A DNA stretch of 64,000 bases, taken from NCBI GenBank assembly GCA_018332375.1, contig BOPV01000001.1, positions 620,001 through 684,000 on the forward strand, in the 5' to 3' direction. This DNA is from Roseiterribacter gracilis (GTDB lineage Bacteria > Pseudomonadota > Alphaproteobacteria > BOG-932 > Roseiterribacteraceae). Below, one piece after another: positions 26,022 through 35,772 of the stretch. The first letter of the stretch is position 1; each line of letters starts with the position of its first letter. The position numbers were made by a program, and so were the translations under genes. The notes beneath the pieces are model-generated. The model saw only the letters and a list, made by a program, of their open reading frames with translations, made no database searches and was not told the DNA's origin.

Positions 26022-27305
26022 ATGTTCGACCTGCGTGCGATCCGGGACAATCCGGACGAGTTCGATCGCGGCCTTGCACGGCGCGGTCTCACCGGCATGG
26101 CCGACGAGGTGCTCAATCTCGATTCCGAGCGCCGCCGGATCCAGACCGAAACGCAGGAGGCGCAGCAGCGCCGCAACGCTCTGTCGAAGGAAATCGGCGC
26201 CGCCAAATCGCGCGGCGAAAAAGCCGACGACATGATCGCCGAAGTCGGCGAGCTGAAAATGCGCTTGCCGGCGTTGGAAGATCGCCAGCGCACGCTCGAC
26301 GAGCGGATGGAGCTGCTGCTTGCTGGCATGCCGAACCTGCCGGCTGCGGACGTGCCCGAAGGCGAAGACGAAACCCACAATGTCGTGCAGTCCTATTGGC
26401 CGGGCCCGAACCCGGTCGATCCCGCCACCGCGGCCGGCGCCAAGGACCATGTCGAGTTGGGCGAACGTCTCGGCATGAGCGCGGAAGACGGCGCCAAACT
26501 GTCGGGCGCGCGGTTCACCGTGTTGCGCGGACCGTTGGCGCGGCTCGAACGTGCGCTGGGCCAGTTCATGCTGGATCTGCAAACGACACGCTTCGGCTAC
26601 GAAGAAGTGGCGCCACCGATTTTGGTGCGCGGCGCGGCGTTGTTCGGCACCAGCCAGCTGCCCAAATTCGCCGAAGACCTGTTTCACACCACCGACGATC
26701 GTTGGCTGATCCCGACCGCCGAAGTGCCGCTCACCAATCTGGTGCGCGAGCAGATCGTCGACGCCGACAGGCTGCCGCTGCGCATGACTGCGCTGACGCC
26801 GTGCTTCCGCGCCGAAGCGGGTGCTGCGGGCAAAGACACGCGCGGCATGATCCGCCAGCACCAGTTCTGGAAAGTCGAGCTGGTGTCGGTGACGACGCCG
26901 GACGAGTCGAACGACGAACACGAACGCATGACGCAAGCGGCCGAAACGGTACTGCGCGAATTGGAGCTGCCGTTCCGCCGCGTCTTGTTGTGCGCGGGCG
27001 ACATGGGCTTTTCGGCACGCAAGACCTACGACCTCGAAGTCTGGTTGCCCGGGCAGGCGGCGTATCGAGAGATTTCCAGCTGCTCGAATTGCGGTGACTT
27101 CCAGGCGCGCCGCATGGATGCGCGCTTCCGCGCCAAAGGATCGACCGACAGCCCGCGTTTCGTGCATACGCTGAACGGCTCGGGGCTCGCGGTCGGACGC
27201 ACCTTGATCGCGGTGCTGGAAAATCATCAGCAGCCCGACGGCTCGATCGCGATTCCGAACGCGCTGCGTCCGTATCTCGGCGGCGTCGATCGCATCACCC
27301 CGTGA
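26022..27305 (+). CDS. serS: Seryl-tRNA synthetase
   Basis: A 427-residue class II synthetase. The N-terminal tRNA-binding coiled coil begins [11 protein letters not shown] and runs through the basic helices to about residue 105. Motif 2 is visible as [18 protein letters not shown] and Q-F-x-K-V-E, and motif 3 as [13 protein letters not shown]. The TGA stop overlaps the surE GTG, making a serS-surE-pcm-nlpD-like operon, typical of alphaproteobacteria. Confidence 0.96.
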   Translation: MFDLRAIRDNPDEFDRGLARRGLTGMADEVLNLDSERRRIQTETQEAQQRRNALSKEIGAAKSRGEKADDMIAEVGELKMRLPALEDRQRTLDERMELLLAGMPNLPAADVPEGEDETHNVVQSYWPGPNPVDPATAAGAKDHVELGERLGMSAEDGAKLSGARFTVLRGPLARLERALGQFMLDLQTTRFGYEEVAPPILVRGAALFGTSQLPKFAEDLFHTTDDRWLIPTAEVPLTNLVREQIVDADRLPLRMTALTPCFRAEAGAAGKDTRGMIRQHQFWKVELVSVTTPDESNDEHERMTQAAETVLRELELPFRRVLLCAGDMGFSARKTYDLEVWLPGQAAYREISSCSNCGDFQARRMDARFRAKGSTDSPRFVHTLNGSGLAVGRTLIAVLENHQQPDGSIAIPNALRPYLGGVDRITP

Positions 27306-28093
27306 CCAGCAACGAGACGCCGATCGATTTGGGTGCGGCGCGGATCCTGCTCGCCAATGACGACGGCGTGCATGCCGAAGGTCTGGCGGTGCTCGAACGG
27401 ATTGCGCGCAGCCTGAGCGATGACGTCTGGGTCTGTGCGCCCGAGACCGAGCAATCGGCCGCGTCGCATTCGCTGACGATTTCGCGTCCGTTGCGCGTGC
27501 GCAAACTGGCGGAGAAGCGCTACGCGGTCGACGGCACGCCAACCGACTGCGTGCTGCTCGCCTTCCGCCATCTGTTCAAAGACACCAAGCCGACCTTGGT
27601 TCTGTCGGGCGTCAATCACGGCGAAAATCTCGCCGACGACATCACCTATTCGGGCACCGTCGCAGCGGCGATGGAAGCGACCTTGCTGGGCGTGCCCGCG
27701 ATTGCGTTCAGCCAAGCCTACCAGGATGGGCGCAAAGCCGATTTCGCGACAGCCGAGAAATGGGGCGCTGACGTGGTGCGGCGTGCCTGCGCGACACGTT
27801 GGGATCCCGGCGTGTTGATGAACGTGAATTTTCCCGCTGTCGCGCCCGACGCAGTCACCGGCATCCGCGTCGTGCGCCAGGGCAAACGCAAACTGGGCGA
27901 CGATCTGGTCGAACGCACCGATCCGCGCGGCCGTCTGTATTTCTGGATCGGGCCGCTGCGCGAAGAAGTCGATACCGATCCGGAAACCGATATCGGCGTA
28001 ATTGCGGGCGGCGGCATTTCCGTCACGCCGCTTGGCCTCGACCTGACGCATGGCGCGACCTTGCAACGGCTCGGCCGGATGTTCGACCAGTGA
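27302..28093 (+). CDS. surE: 5'/3'-nucleotidase (survival protein SurE)
   Basis: A 263-residue metal-dependent nucleoside monophosphatase. The metal site [12 protein letters not shown] near the N-terminus, S-H-S-L-T-I, and [22 protein letters not shown] are all conserved. It dephosphorylates nucleotides and is linked to stationary-phase survival. The start is GTG overlapping serS. The gene is followed after ten bases by pcm, the classic surE-pcm pair. Confidence 0.94.
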   Translation: MTSNETPIDLGAARILLANDDGVHAEGLAVLERIARSLSDDVWVCAPETEQSAASHSLTISRPLRVRKLAEKRYAVDGTPTDCVLLAFRHLFKDTKPTLVLSGVNHGENLADDITYSGTVAAAMEATLLGVPAIAFSQAYQDGRKADFATAEKWGADVVRRACATRWDPGVLMNVNFPAVAPDAVTGIRVVRQGKRKLGDDLVERTDPRGRLYFWIGPLREEVDTDPETDIGVIAGGGISVTPLGLDLTHGATLQRLGRMFDQ

Positions 28094-28103
28094 GCGTGTT
28101 GGC

Positions 28104-28730
28104 GTGAACGACGCGCGCAAGATCCGTCTGCTGATGTCGTTGCGCCGGTCCGGCGTCACCGACACGCGCGTGCTGGCGGCGCTGGAGCGTGTCGCGCGCG
28201 ATGCCTTCATCCCGCCAAGTTTCGCCGACAAAGCTTGGGACGATGTTGCCCTGCCGATCGGCCATGCCCAGACGATCAGCCAGCCGCTTGTCGTTGCGCT
28301 GATGAGCGAAGCGTTGCAAGTCGGCGACCGGATGAAGGTGCTCGAAGTCGGGACGGGGTCGGGCTACCAGACCGCGGTCCTGTCGCACCTGGCGCGACGC
28401 GTCTACACGATCGAGACGATCAAACCGCTGCTGGACGAGGCCGTGCAGCGTCTTGAGCAGATGCGCATCACCAACATCACGACCCGGCACGGCGACGGCA
28501 GCAAAGGTTGGCCCGAACAGGCGCCGTTCGATCGCATTCTGGTGACCGCTGCCGCCGGCGAAGAAGCGCCGCCGCCCTTGCTCGAACAGCTGGCGATCGG
28601 CGGTATTCTCGTGACGCCGGTGACCTGGCGCGCGGGCGAACAGATCGTGGTGCGCGTCACGCGCACCGAAGACGGGTACGAGCAGGAAGAGATGTTTCCG
28701 GTTCGCTTCGTACCGCTGGTGCCGGGATGA
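28104..28730 (+). CDS. pcm: Protein-L-isoaspartate O-methyltransferase
   Basis: A 208-residue PCMT. The substrate loop I-G-H-A-Q-T-I-S-Q-P is intact, and the SAM motif is V-L-E-V-G-T-G-S-G-Y-Q-T-A. It repairs isoaspartyl residues in aged proteins. The GTG start is inferred from the length and the N-terminal N-D-A-R-K-I-R-L-L; its Shine-Dalgarno is poor. The stop overlaps the ATG of the downstream LysM/M23 lipoprotein. Compared with the PCMT-like protein at 4.6-5.2 kb, this copy keeps the classic loop and is the likely true repair enzyme. Confidence 0.93.
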   Translation: MNDARKIRLLMSLRRSGVTDTRVLAALERVARDAFIPPSFADKAWDDVALPIGHAQTISQPLVVALMSEALQVGDRMKVLEVGTGSGYQTAVLSHLARRVYTIETIKPLLDEAVQRLEQMRITNITTRHGDGSKGWPEQAPFDRILVTAAAGEEAPPPLLEQLAIGGILVTPVTWRAGEQIVVRVTRTEDGYEQEEMFPVRFVPLVPG

Positions 28731-29809
28731 AGCGTCTCGCGCTTCTGTCGCTGCTGTTGTTGGGCGGTTGCTTCGGCGGCGGCAGCGAACGCGCGCCGGC
28801 CGCGCCGCAGCGCATGTCGCCGCGCACGATCGGCGTCCAGCCCGGCGATACGATCGCCGATCTCGCGCGTCGCTACGACGTGCCGATGCGCGATCTGATC
28901 GAGGTCAACGGACTGCAAGCGCCGTACAAGCTGGCGCCCGGCACGCAACTAATCTTCCCGGTGCCGCACGAATATGTCGTGCAGGCCGGGGACTCGCTGT
29001 ACGGCATCTCGCGCCTGTTCGCGGTCGATCAAAGCGAGATCGTTCGTCTGAACCAGCTGCGCGAACCGTACGAAATCCGACCGGGACAGACGTTGCGTCT
29101 GCCGGTGCGCGGCAATGCGCCCGTGATGCGCAGCGCCGCCGTCGCGCCGCCGCCGCAACCGCAGCCCGCACCGATCGTCGCCGCGCCATCGCCGGCTGCG
29201 CCGGTGCAGTCGTCGCCGCTGCCGCCGCCGCCACCGCAACCGACCGCAATTGTTCCGCAAACCGCACCGACCGTGCTGGCGCCCCAGATCGCTGCACCGA
29301 CAGTGATCGCGCCGCCCACGCCCATCCTCCCGGCGCCCGTCGTCGCGCCAGCCGCGCCCGCAATCGCGGCGCCGGTTGTTGCTGTACCGCCGGCTGCAGT
29401 CGCTGCGATCGAAGACGCGCCGGCGCCGGCCGGTACGCGGTTCCTGCAGCCGGTCTCCGGGCGTGTTCTTTCTGGCTACGGGCCCAAGCCGGACGGGCTG
29501 CACAATGACGGCGTCAATATCGCAGCGCCGTTGGGCACACCGGTGAAAGCGGCCGATCGCGGCACTGTCGTCTATGCCGGCAATGAACTGCGCGGCTTCG
29601 GCAATCTCGTTTTGCTCAAACATGACGACGGATTCGTCACCGCCTACGCGCATCTCGACAAAATCGACGTCACCAAGGGCGATACGGTCGCGCGTGGCCA
29701 GCGGATCGGCACAGTGGGGCGTAGCGGGTCGGTCGCCGAACCGCAGTTGCATTTCGAACTTCGCCGCGGTGCGAAAGCGATCGATCCAGCGCCCGCCATG
29801 CGTAGCTAA
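28727..29809 (+). CDS. nlpD: LysM and M23 peptidase-domain lipoprotein, NlpD-like
   Basis: A 360-residue outer-membrane-type lipoprotein (lipobox L-G-G-C at residue 15). Two LysM domains follow (G-V-Q-P-G-D-T-I-A-D-L-A-R-R-Y near residue 38 and V-Q-A-G-D-S-L-Y-G-I-S-R-L-F near 85), then a long Pro/Ala-rich linker, and a C-terminal M23 (LytM) domain from about 240. The M23 metal ligands look degenerate: the first motif reads H-N-D-G-V-N-I-A, and H-x-H appears as Q-L-H-F-E-L. Like NlpD it may activate an amidase rather than cut peptidoglycan itself. The surE-pcm-nlpD order is conserved across proteobacteria. Confidence 0.88.
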   Translation: MKRLALLSLLLLGGCFGGGSERAPAAPQRMSPRTIGVQPGDTIADLARRYDVPMRDLIEVNGLQAPYKLAPGTQLIFPVPHEYVVQAGDSLYGISRLFAVDQSEIVRLNQLREPYEIRPGQTLRLPVRGNAPVMRSAAVAPPPQPQPAPIVAAPSPAAPVQSSPLPPPPPQPTAIVPQTAPTVLAPQIAAPTVIAPPTPILPAPVVAPAAPAIAAPVVAVPPAAVAAIEDAPAPAGTRFLQPVSGRVLSGYGPKPDGLHNDGVNIAAPLGTPVKAADRGTVVYAGNELRGFGNLVLLKHDDGFVTAYAHLDKIDVTKGDTVARGQRIGTVGRSGSVAEPQLHFELRRGAKAIDPAPAMRS

Positions 29810-29855
29810 GCGATTTGGTTCTTGCCGCGCGGCGCGCGCGGGATGACGCTTGGTC

Positions 29856-30827
29856 ATGCTTTTGCGCCGCGCTTTCCTCACCGGTCTTTGCACGCTGCCC
29901 GTCGCCGCACATGCGTCCAGCAGCGAAACGCTGCGCACGTCGCGCACGCCGGTTTTGCCGGTCGGGCATGGCGCCGAACAGATTGCCGGCGACGCCGCAC
30001 TCAATCGCCTGACGGTTCCGGCGCGCGTGAACGGACAGGGGCCGTTCGATTTTCTCGTCGACACTGCAGCTGAGCGTTCGGTCCTGTCGGTCGAACTTGC
30101 GCACCGCCTAGGACTGCAAACCAACCGCACGGCGCGGCTGCACGGAATTGCCGGCGTTGAATCGGTCGACACGGTGCTGGTCAACGAGCTGGCGATCGGT
30201 GGCTTGCGCAGCGCCAATCTCGAACCGCTTACGCTGCCGTGGCAACGGCTGGAAATGGACGGGGTGTTGGGGCTCGACGTGTTGCAGGAGCGATGCGTCG
30301 TGCTGGATTTCAACGGTCGCACCTTGACCGTAGCGCCGTCGCGTTGGGCGCAGATCGGTGCCAACGCCGTGCGCGGCGAAGCGACCGTCAAAGGATTGTC
30401 GCGTCTCGGACGTCTGACCTTCGTCGATTGCTATGTCGACGGAACGCGCGTGCACGCGTTCGTCGATTCCGGTGCGCAATGGTCGGTGGGCAACGAGGCG
30501 CTGGCGACGGCGATCAAAGCCTTTCGTCCAACCAAAGGCGAGCAGGCTGAACCGGTGCAACTCTACGGCGCGACAGGACAGTCTGCTGTCGCGCGCTTGG
30601 GCCATGCCGGCAAATTCACGCTCGGTCCGGTTCAGTTCATGTCGATGGATTTGTTGTTCAGCGATCTGCACGTGTTCGACGTGTGGGAATTGCGCGACCG
30701 TCCGGCGCTGTTGGTCGGCGCCGATCTGCTGAAGCTGTTCCAGACGGTCGAGCTTGATTTCGGTAGCGGCCAGCTGCGCGTGCGCCGTGCCGACAGCGGA
30801 CGCATGCAGGTCGCGCAGGTGGGTTAG
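29856..30827 (+). CDS. Two-lobed aspartic protease homologue with Tat-like signal (first of tandem pair)
   Basis: A 323-residue exported protein. The N-terminus M-L-L-R-R-A-F-L-T-G-L-C-T-L-P-V-A-A-H-A has the twin-arginine pattern R-R-x-F-L. The mature part has two retropepsin-like (clan AA) lobes. Lobe one has D-T-A near residue 69 in F-L-V-D-T-A-A-E-R-S, closing with G-V-L-G-L-D-V-L. Lobe two has D-S-G near 204 in A-F-V-D-S-G-A-Q-W-S, closing with L-L-V-G-A-D-L-L. One chain thus carries both Asp residues, as in pepsin, rather than needing dimerisation. Protease activity is inferred; the first motif has Ala in place of Gly. The next gene encodes a paralogue. Confidence 0.75.
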   Translation: MLLRRAFLTGLCTLPVAAHASSSETLRTSRTPVLPVGHGAEQIAGDAALNRLTVPARVNGQGPFDFLVDTAAERSVLSVELAHRLGLQTNRTARLHGIAGVESVDTVLVNELAIGGLRSANLEPLTLPWQRLEMDGVLGLDVLQERCVVLDFNGRTLTVAPSRWAQIGANAVRGEATVKGLSRLGRLTFVDCYVDGTRVHAFVDSGAQWSVGNEALATAIKAFRPTKGEQAEPVQLYGATGQSAVARLGHAGKFTLGPVQFMSMDLLFSDLHVFDVWELRDRPALLVGADLLKLFQTVELDFGSGQLRVRRADSGRMQVAQVG

Positions 30828-31874
30828 ATGAAAACTGGCAACGAAAGACGTTCCGCCATGCTCCTTCGCCGCAACTTCGTCACCGGCCTGTGCGCGCTGC
30901 CAATCGCCGCGCACAGCACGACCGCCTTCGCAGCCGAGAAGACGCCGAAGAAGACCGGCGACACGCTACGCTCCAGCCGCGCCGAAACGACTCCGAAAGC
31001 GCCCGCAGCCGACGGCGAAGCATTGGCGGGCAAGGTCGATATACGTGACCGTCTGACCTTGCCCGTCTGGCTGAACGGGCAGGGCCCGTATCAATTCGCC
31101 GTCGACACCGCAGCGGAACGGTCGGTCATCGCGTCGGAAATCGCCGACCGGTTGGGGTTGATATCGGCGCGGGAAGCGCGCCTGCACGGGATTGCGGGCG
31201 CCGAAGTCACGCGCACCGTGCGTCTGCAAGAACTCAGCCTCGGCAGGCTGCGCAGCACCGATCTGCAAACGCCGGTTCTGCCGCGCGCGCGGTTGGAGGT
31301 GGATGGGCTGATCGGACTCGACGTGCTGCAGGATCGTGCCGTCAAGCTCGACTTCGCCGAACATACGCTGACGGTGCAGCGGGCGCGCTGGGAGTCGATC
31401 ACCGGCCCGATGCGGCGCCCCGGCGAAGCAACCATCAGCGGCATGTCGCGTCTCGGTCAGCTGACCTTCGTCGACTCCAAGGTCGAAGACACGCGTGTCT
31501 ATGCCTTCATCGACTCCGGTGCCGACGCGTCGGTCGGTAATGAGGCGCTGGCCACTGCGCTTGGCGCTTTGCCGCGTGCGGGTGAAACGCTGGTTCCGCT
31601 GCAAGGCGTGACCGGGCAGGTCGCGATGTCGCGCTTGGGTTTCGCCAAACGCTTCCAGCTTGGACCGGCGATCTTCAGCAACATGCAGATCCTGTTCAGC
31701 GACCTGCACGTGTTCGATTTGTGGGATCTGCGCGACCGGCCCGCGATGCTGGTCGGCTGTGATCTGCTGAAACTGTTCGCGTCGGTCGAACTTGATTTCG
31801 GCCGTCACGAATTGCGTCTGCAGAAGGCCGACGTCGATCTGCGCATGGCGAGCGCGCTCACGCACACCGGCTAG
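30828..31874 (+). CDS. Two-lobed aspartic protease homologue with Tat-like signal (second of tandem pair)
   Basis: A 348-residue paralogue of the preceding gene, beginning right after its stop. Its signal is M-L-L-R-R-N-F-V-T-G-L-C-A-L-P-I-A-A-H, closely matching the first copy, so translation could also begin at the ATG ten codons in (30858). A 35-residue Lys/Thr/Ala-rich linker follows the signal. Lobe one has A-V-D-T-A-A-E-R-S (Asp 93) with G-L-I-G-L-D-V-L; lobe two has F-I-D-S-G-A-D-A-S (Asp 229) with M-L-V-G-C-D-L-L. The stop shares four bases with the convergent DUF815 gene. Confidence 0.75.
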   Translation: MKTGNERRSAMLLRRNFVTGLCALPIAAHSTTAFAAEKTPKKTGDTLRSSRAETTPKAPAADGEALAGKVDIRDRLTLPVWLNGQGPYQFAVDTAAERSVIASEIADRLGLISAREARLHGIAGAEVTRTVRLQELSLGRLRSTDLQTPVLPRARLEVDGLIGLDVLQDRAVKLDFAEHTLTVQRARWESITGPMRRPGEATISGMSRLGQLTFVDSKVEDTRVYAFIDSGADASVGNEALATALGALPRAGETLVPLQGVTGQVAMSRLGFAKRFQLGPAIFSNMQILFSDLHVFDLWDLRDRPAMLVGCDLLKLFASVELDFGRHELRLQKADVDLRMASALTHTG

Positions 31875-32731
31875 TCGGCAATCTTCTTTCCGAGTTTGCC
31901 GGCCAGGTCCTGCACGAACTGCCAGGCGACGCGGCCCGAACGCGCGCCGCGCGTTACCGACCAGGCATTGGCGTCGGCGTGCAACTTGTCGCGCTCGACG
32001 CCGAGTGCGAACCGTTCGGCGTAGGAATCCACCATGGCGAGATAGGTCTGCTGATCGCAGGCATGAAAGCCAAGCCACAGGCCGAACCGGTCCGACAGGC
32101 TGACTTTCTCTTCGATCGCTTCGCCGGGATTGATTGCGGTCGAACGTTCGTTGTCGATCATTTCGCGCGGCATCAGATGGCGCCGGTTCGACGTCGCGTA
32201 AAACAGAACGTTCGATGGGCGTCCTTCCAACCCGCCTTCCAACCCGGCTTTCAGCGATTTGTACGCGGCGTCTTCGGTTTCGAACGACAGATCGTCGACG
32301 AACACGATGGCGCGGCGGTCGCTGGCGCGCAGCAAGGTCAGCAGGGTGGGCACGCTGGTCAGTTCTTCGCGCTGCACTTCGATCAGCACCAGGCTACTGG
32401 GTGCCTCGGCCAGGACGGTCGCGTGCGCGGCTTTGACGAGCGACGACTTGCCCATGCCGCGCGCGCCCCACAGCAGCGCGTTGTTGGCGGGCAGGCCGCG
32501 CGCGAAGCGGCGGGTATTTTCGAGCAGCAGCTGGGATTGGCGATCGACCCCGCGCAGCAGATCCAGCGCCACGCGGTTGACGTGCGGCACCGGAGTCAGC
32601 GCGGCACGATCGCCATGCCACAGAAAAGCGTCGGCGCGGGCCAGGTCGAGGGCGGCAGCAGGGGCCGGGGCGAGGCGTTCGAGCGCGGCCACGGCGCGAT
32701 CGACCAGGGCCCGGAAATCGGGGTCGGTCAT
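31871..32731 (-). CDS. DUF815-family AAA+ ATPase
   Basis: A 286-residue P-loop ATPase. Walker A is W-G-A-R-G-M-G-K-S-S and Walker B is A-I-V-F-V-D-D-L-S-F; sensor-type residues occur in F-Y-A-T-S-N-R-R-H-L. The C-terminal segment S-D-R-F-G-L-W-L-G-F and R-S-G-R-V-A-W-Q-F complete the DUF815 pattern. The start at M-T-D-P-D-F is taken from family length; earlier codons lie in the yajC promoter region. The gene is divergent from yajC in many alphaproteobacteria. The biochemical role of the family is not established. Confidence 0.85.
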   Translation of the reverse strand: MTDPDFRALVDRAVAALERLAPAPAAALDLARADAFLWHGDRAALTPVPHVNRVALDLLRGVDRQSQLLLENTRRFARGLPANNALLWGARGMGKSSLVKAAHATVLAEAPSSLVLIEVQREELTSVPTLLTLLRASDRRAIVFVDDLSFETEDAAYKSLKAGLEGGLEGRPSNVLFYATSNRRHLMPREMIDNERSTAINPGEAIEEKVSLSDRFGLWLGFHACDQQTYLAMVDSYAERFALGVERDKLHADANAWSVTRGARSGRVAWQFVQDLAGKLGKKIAD

Positions 32732-32827
32732 GCGGAGAAAATCGCGTCCTTCCAGGCCGTTGAGGGCGCATTTGCAAGCTTGGGGTCGGGGGTTATAGTC
32801 CGGCCTCTTTTGGAGCTGCGCAACCCC

Positions 32828-33214
32828 ATGAAAAACAAGATTCTCGCCATCTCGGCTGCGGTTCTCGCGGCCTCGCCGGCGCTGGCGCAAACCGCGCCGG
32901 CCGGCGGTGGCGGCCTGTCGGAAACCCTGCCGACCCTGCTGATGTTCGGCCTGATGTTCGTCGTCTTCTACGTGCTGCTGATTCGTCCGCAGCAGAAGAA
33001 GGTCAAAGAACAGCAGGCGATGATCGCCGCCGTGCGCCGCGGCGACCGCGTCGTTGTGTCGGGCTTCATCGGCACCGTCACGCGCGTGCAGGACGATGAA
33101 GTGCAGTTGGAACTCGCCGAGGGCGTGCGCGTGCGCGTGCTGAAGCCGGCGATCACCACGGTCCTGACCAAAGGCGACGTGAAGCCCGACAGCAAAGAAG
33201 CTTCTGAGGGCTGA
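32828..33214 (+). CDS. yajC: Sec translocon accessory subunit YajC
   Basis: A 128-residue single-pass protein. An N-terminal hydrophobic segment resembling a signal peptide (M-K-N-K-I-L-A-I-S-A-A-V-L-A-A-S-P-A-L-A) precedes the true YajC core: T-L-L-M-F-G-L-M-F-V-V-F-Y-V-L-L-I-R-P-Q-Q-K-K-V-K-E and the cytoplasmic domain G-D-R-V-V-V-S-G-F-I-G-T-V-T. It forms part of the SecDF-YajC-YidC complex. It heads the yajC-secD-secF operon. Confidence 0.93.
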   Translation: MKNKILAISAAVLAASPALAQTAPAGGGGLSETLPTLLMFGLMFVVFYVLLIRPQQKKVKEQQAMIAAVRRGDRVVVSGFIGTVTRVQDDEVQLELAEGVRVRVLKPAITTVLTKGDVKPDSKEASEG

Positions 33215-33216
33215 TC

Positions 33217-34812
33217 TTGGTTTACTTCTCGCGTTGGAAAATCGGGCTGATCCTCGCGGTTTGCGCAGCGAGCATTCTGTTCAGCCTGCCAAACCTGTTC
33301 CCCAAGTCGTCGCTGCCGGCCTGGCTGCCGTCGCGCCAGGTGAATCTCGGCCTCGATCTGCGCGGCGGTTCGTATCTGTTGATGCAGGTCGATCTGTCGG
33401 CGCTGACCAAGGAACGTCTGGAAGGCACGCTCGACCAGGTGCGCGCCAAGCTGCGCGAAGCGAAGATCCCGTATAGCGGTCTCGAAGTGCGCAACGACGC
33501 GATCGAGGTGACGTTGCGCGATCCGACGCAGCGCGACGCTGCTGCGACGGCGCTGCGTGACGTCGGCACCGGTGACGGCCAGCCTGCAATTCTGGGCGGG
33601 CAGGGAAATGATTTCGCGGTCGCGACCCCGTCCGATGCGGTCGTGCGTTTGACGCTCACGCCACAAGCCGCGCAGGCAAAGGGCAGCCAGGCGATCGAGC
33701 AATCGATCGAAATCGTGCGCCGCCGCATCGATCAAACCGGCGTGAATGAGCCGCAGATCGCGCGCCAGGGCGCCGACCGCATTCTCGTGCAGCTTCCCGG
33801 CGTCGACGATCCCGATCGCATCAAGCGGTTGCTCGGCACCACCGCGAAGATGAACTTCCATCTGCTCGATGACTCGCAGCCCGATGCCACCAAGCCGGCA
33901 CCACCGGGCGCGATGTGGATCAACAGCGACGAGCGCGGCCGTCCCGGCGCGAAGTATCTGGTGAAGCGCAAGATCGAAGTGTCGGGTTCGAACCTGACCG
34001 ACGCGCGCGCTTCGACCAACCAGCAGACCGGCCAATGGGTCGTGACCTTCCGCTTTGACTCGATCGGTTCGAAGAAATTCGCGGCCATCACCACCGCCAA
34101 TGTCGGCCGTCCGTTTGCGATCGTACTCGACGACAAGGCGATTTCGGTGCCGGTGATCCAGGAACCGATCACGGGCGGAACCGGGCAAATCGCGGGCAAT
34201 TTCACCGCCGCCAGCGCGAATGATCTCGCGGTGCTATTGCGTGCCGGTGCGCTGCCGGCGCCGTTGAAGATTATCGAAGAACGTTCGGTCGGCCCCGATC
34301 TTGGTGCTGACTCGATCCGTGCCGGCATCATGTCGGTGGTGATCGGTCTGGTGCTGGTCATGGCCTACATGATCCTCAGCTACGGGCTGTTCGGCCTGTT
34401 CGCCAACATCGCACTGCTGTTCAATATCCTGCTCACCGTGGCGGCGTTGTCGTTGCTGCAGGCGACGCTGACCTTGCCCGGTATCGCCGGCATTCTGTTG
34501 ACGGTCGGCATGTCGGTCGACGCCAACATTCTGATCAACGAACGCATTCGCGAAGAGACCAAGAACGGCAAGGGCGCGTTCTCGGCGATGGAAGCGGGCT
34601 TTAGCCGCGCGCTGTCGACGATCATCGACGCCAACCTGACGACCTTGATCAAGATGGCGATCTTGTTCGCGTTCGGCACTGGCGTGGTCAAAGGCTTCGC
34701 GGTGACGATCTCGATCGGCATTCTGACTTCGATGTTCACCGCCACCATTCTGGTGCGGTTGATGATGACGACTTGGCTGCGCCGCACGCGGCCGAAGATG
34801 TTGGCGGTGTAA
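33217..34812 (+). CDS. secD: Protein translocase subunit SecD
   Basis: A 531-residue RND-family protein with six membrane helices, one near the N-terminus and five after residue 365. The D1 motif L-G-L-D-L-R-G-G is in the first periplasmic region and D4-type G-M-S-V-D-A-N-I-L-I-N-E-R-I-R-E-E in the membrane domain, which carries the proton-coupling Asp. The TTG start has GAGGG six bases upstream. SecD with SecF pulls preproteins across the membrane using proton motive force. Confidence 0.95.
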   Translation: MVYFSRWKIGLILAVCAASILFSLPNLFPKSSLPAWLPSRQVNLGLDLRGGSYLLMQVDLSALTKERLEGTLDQVRAKLREAKIPYSGLEVRNDAIEVTLRDPTQRDAAATALRDVGTGDGQPAILGGQGNDFAVATPSDAVVRLTLTPQAAQAKGSQAIEQSIEIVRRRIDQTGVNEPQIARQGADRILVQLPGVDDPDRIKRLLGTTAKMNFHLLDDSQPDATKPAPPGAMWINSDERGRPGAKYLVKRKIEVSGSNLTDARASTNQQTGQWVVTFRFDSIGSKKFAAITTANVGRPFAIVLDDKAISVPVIQEPITGGTGQIAGNFTAASANDLAVLLRAGALPAPLKIIEERSVGPDLGADSIRAGIMSVVIGLVLVMAYMILSYGLFGLFANIALLFNILLTVAALSLLQATLTLPGIAGILLTVGMSVDANILINERIREETKNGKGAFSAMEAGFSRALSTIIDANLTTLIKMAILFAFGTGVVKGFAVTISIGILTSMFTATILVRLMMTTWLRRTRPKMLAV

Positions 34813-34814
34813 TC

Positions 34815-35765
34815 ATGGCGGGAATTCTTCGCCTCGTTCCGGACGACACAAAGATCCAGTTCATGAAGGGACGGTTCGCCGGCCTCGCCACGTCGGCGGT
34901 GCTGTCGATCATCTCGCTCATTCTGTTTTTTCATCCGGGGCTGCATTACGGCATCGACTTTGTCGGCGGCATCGTCATCGAAGCGCGCACGCAAGGTCCG
35001 GCCGATTTCGGTGCCTTGCGCAATTCGCTGAACGGTCTGGGCTTGGGCCCGGTCGCGCTGCAGGAATTCGGCGCCAAGGAAGACGTGTTGATCCGTCTTG
35101 ATCGCCAGCCCGGCGACGACAGCGCGCAGCAGAAAGCCGTCGATACGGTGCGTGCCAAGCTGACTCAGGATTTCCCGGGCGCTACCATCCGCCGTACCGA
35201 AGCCGTCGGCGCCACCGTGTCGAACGAGTTGTTCCGCGACGGCATGATGGCGCTTGGTTTGGCGTTGCTTGCGATGCTCGCCTATATCTGGTTCCGCTTT
35301 GAATGGCAGTTCGGCGTCGGTGCGGTCGTGACGTTGATCCTCGACGTCACCAAAGTGATCGGCTTCTACGTCATCATGGGGAAGCTGTTCGGCGTGCAGT
35401 TCAATCTGACTGCCGTCGCCGCGATCCTTACGATCATGGGCTATTCGATCAACGACAAGGTCGTGGTCTACGACCGTATGCGCGAAAATCTGCGCAAGTA
35501 TAAAACCATGCCGCTGCGCGAATTGATCGACCTTTCGATCAACGAAACGCTGTCGCGGACCATCGGCACCTCGACGACCATCTTCTTGTCGACCTTGCCG
35601 CTGGCCTTGTTCGGCGGTGAAGCGCTGCGCGACTTTGCCATCGTGTTGCTGTGGGGCGTCGTGCTGGCGACCACCAGCTCGATCTTCATCGCGGCGCCGA
35701 TCTTGCTGTTCCTCGGCGAGAACCGTCTGCGCCGCACGCCGGCGGCGACCGCGCAGCCCGCGTGA
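34815..35765 (+). CDS. secF: Protein translocase subunit SecF
   Basis: A 316-residue six-helix partner of SecD. Conserved blocks are H-Y-G-I-D-F-V-G-G after helix 1, R-F-E-W-Q-F-G-V-G-A-V-V-T-L-I-L-D-V in the RND core, and G-Y-S-I-N-D-K-V-V-V-Y-D-R-M-R-E-N with the functional Asp. The start ATG lies two bases after the secD stop. The NDUFAF3-like gene begins eight bases downstream, extending the operon. Confidence 0.95.
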   Translation: MAGILRLVPDDTKIQFMKGRFAGLATSAVLSIISLILFFHPGLHYGIDFVGGIVIEARTQGPADFGALRNSLNGLGLGPVALQEFGAKEDVLIRLDRQPGDDSAQQKAVDTVRAKLTQDFPGATIRRTEAVGATVSNELFRDGMMALGLALLAMLAYIWFRFEWQFGVGAVVTLILDVTKVIGFYVIMGKLFGVQFNLTAVAAILTIMGYSINDKVVVYDRMRENLRKYKTMPLRELIDLSINETLSRTIGTSTTIFLSTLPLALFGGEALRDFAIVLLWGVVLATTSSIFIAAPILLFLGENRLRRTPAATAQPA

Positions 35766-35772
35766 GCGCACA

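Noticed and set aside
28949..30391. A long minus-strand frame across the nlpD-like and first aspartic-protease genes
   Set aside because: It is a low-complexity translation of the Pro/Ala-rich linker on the opposite strand.
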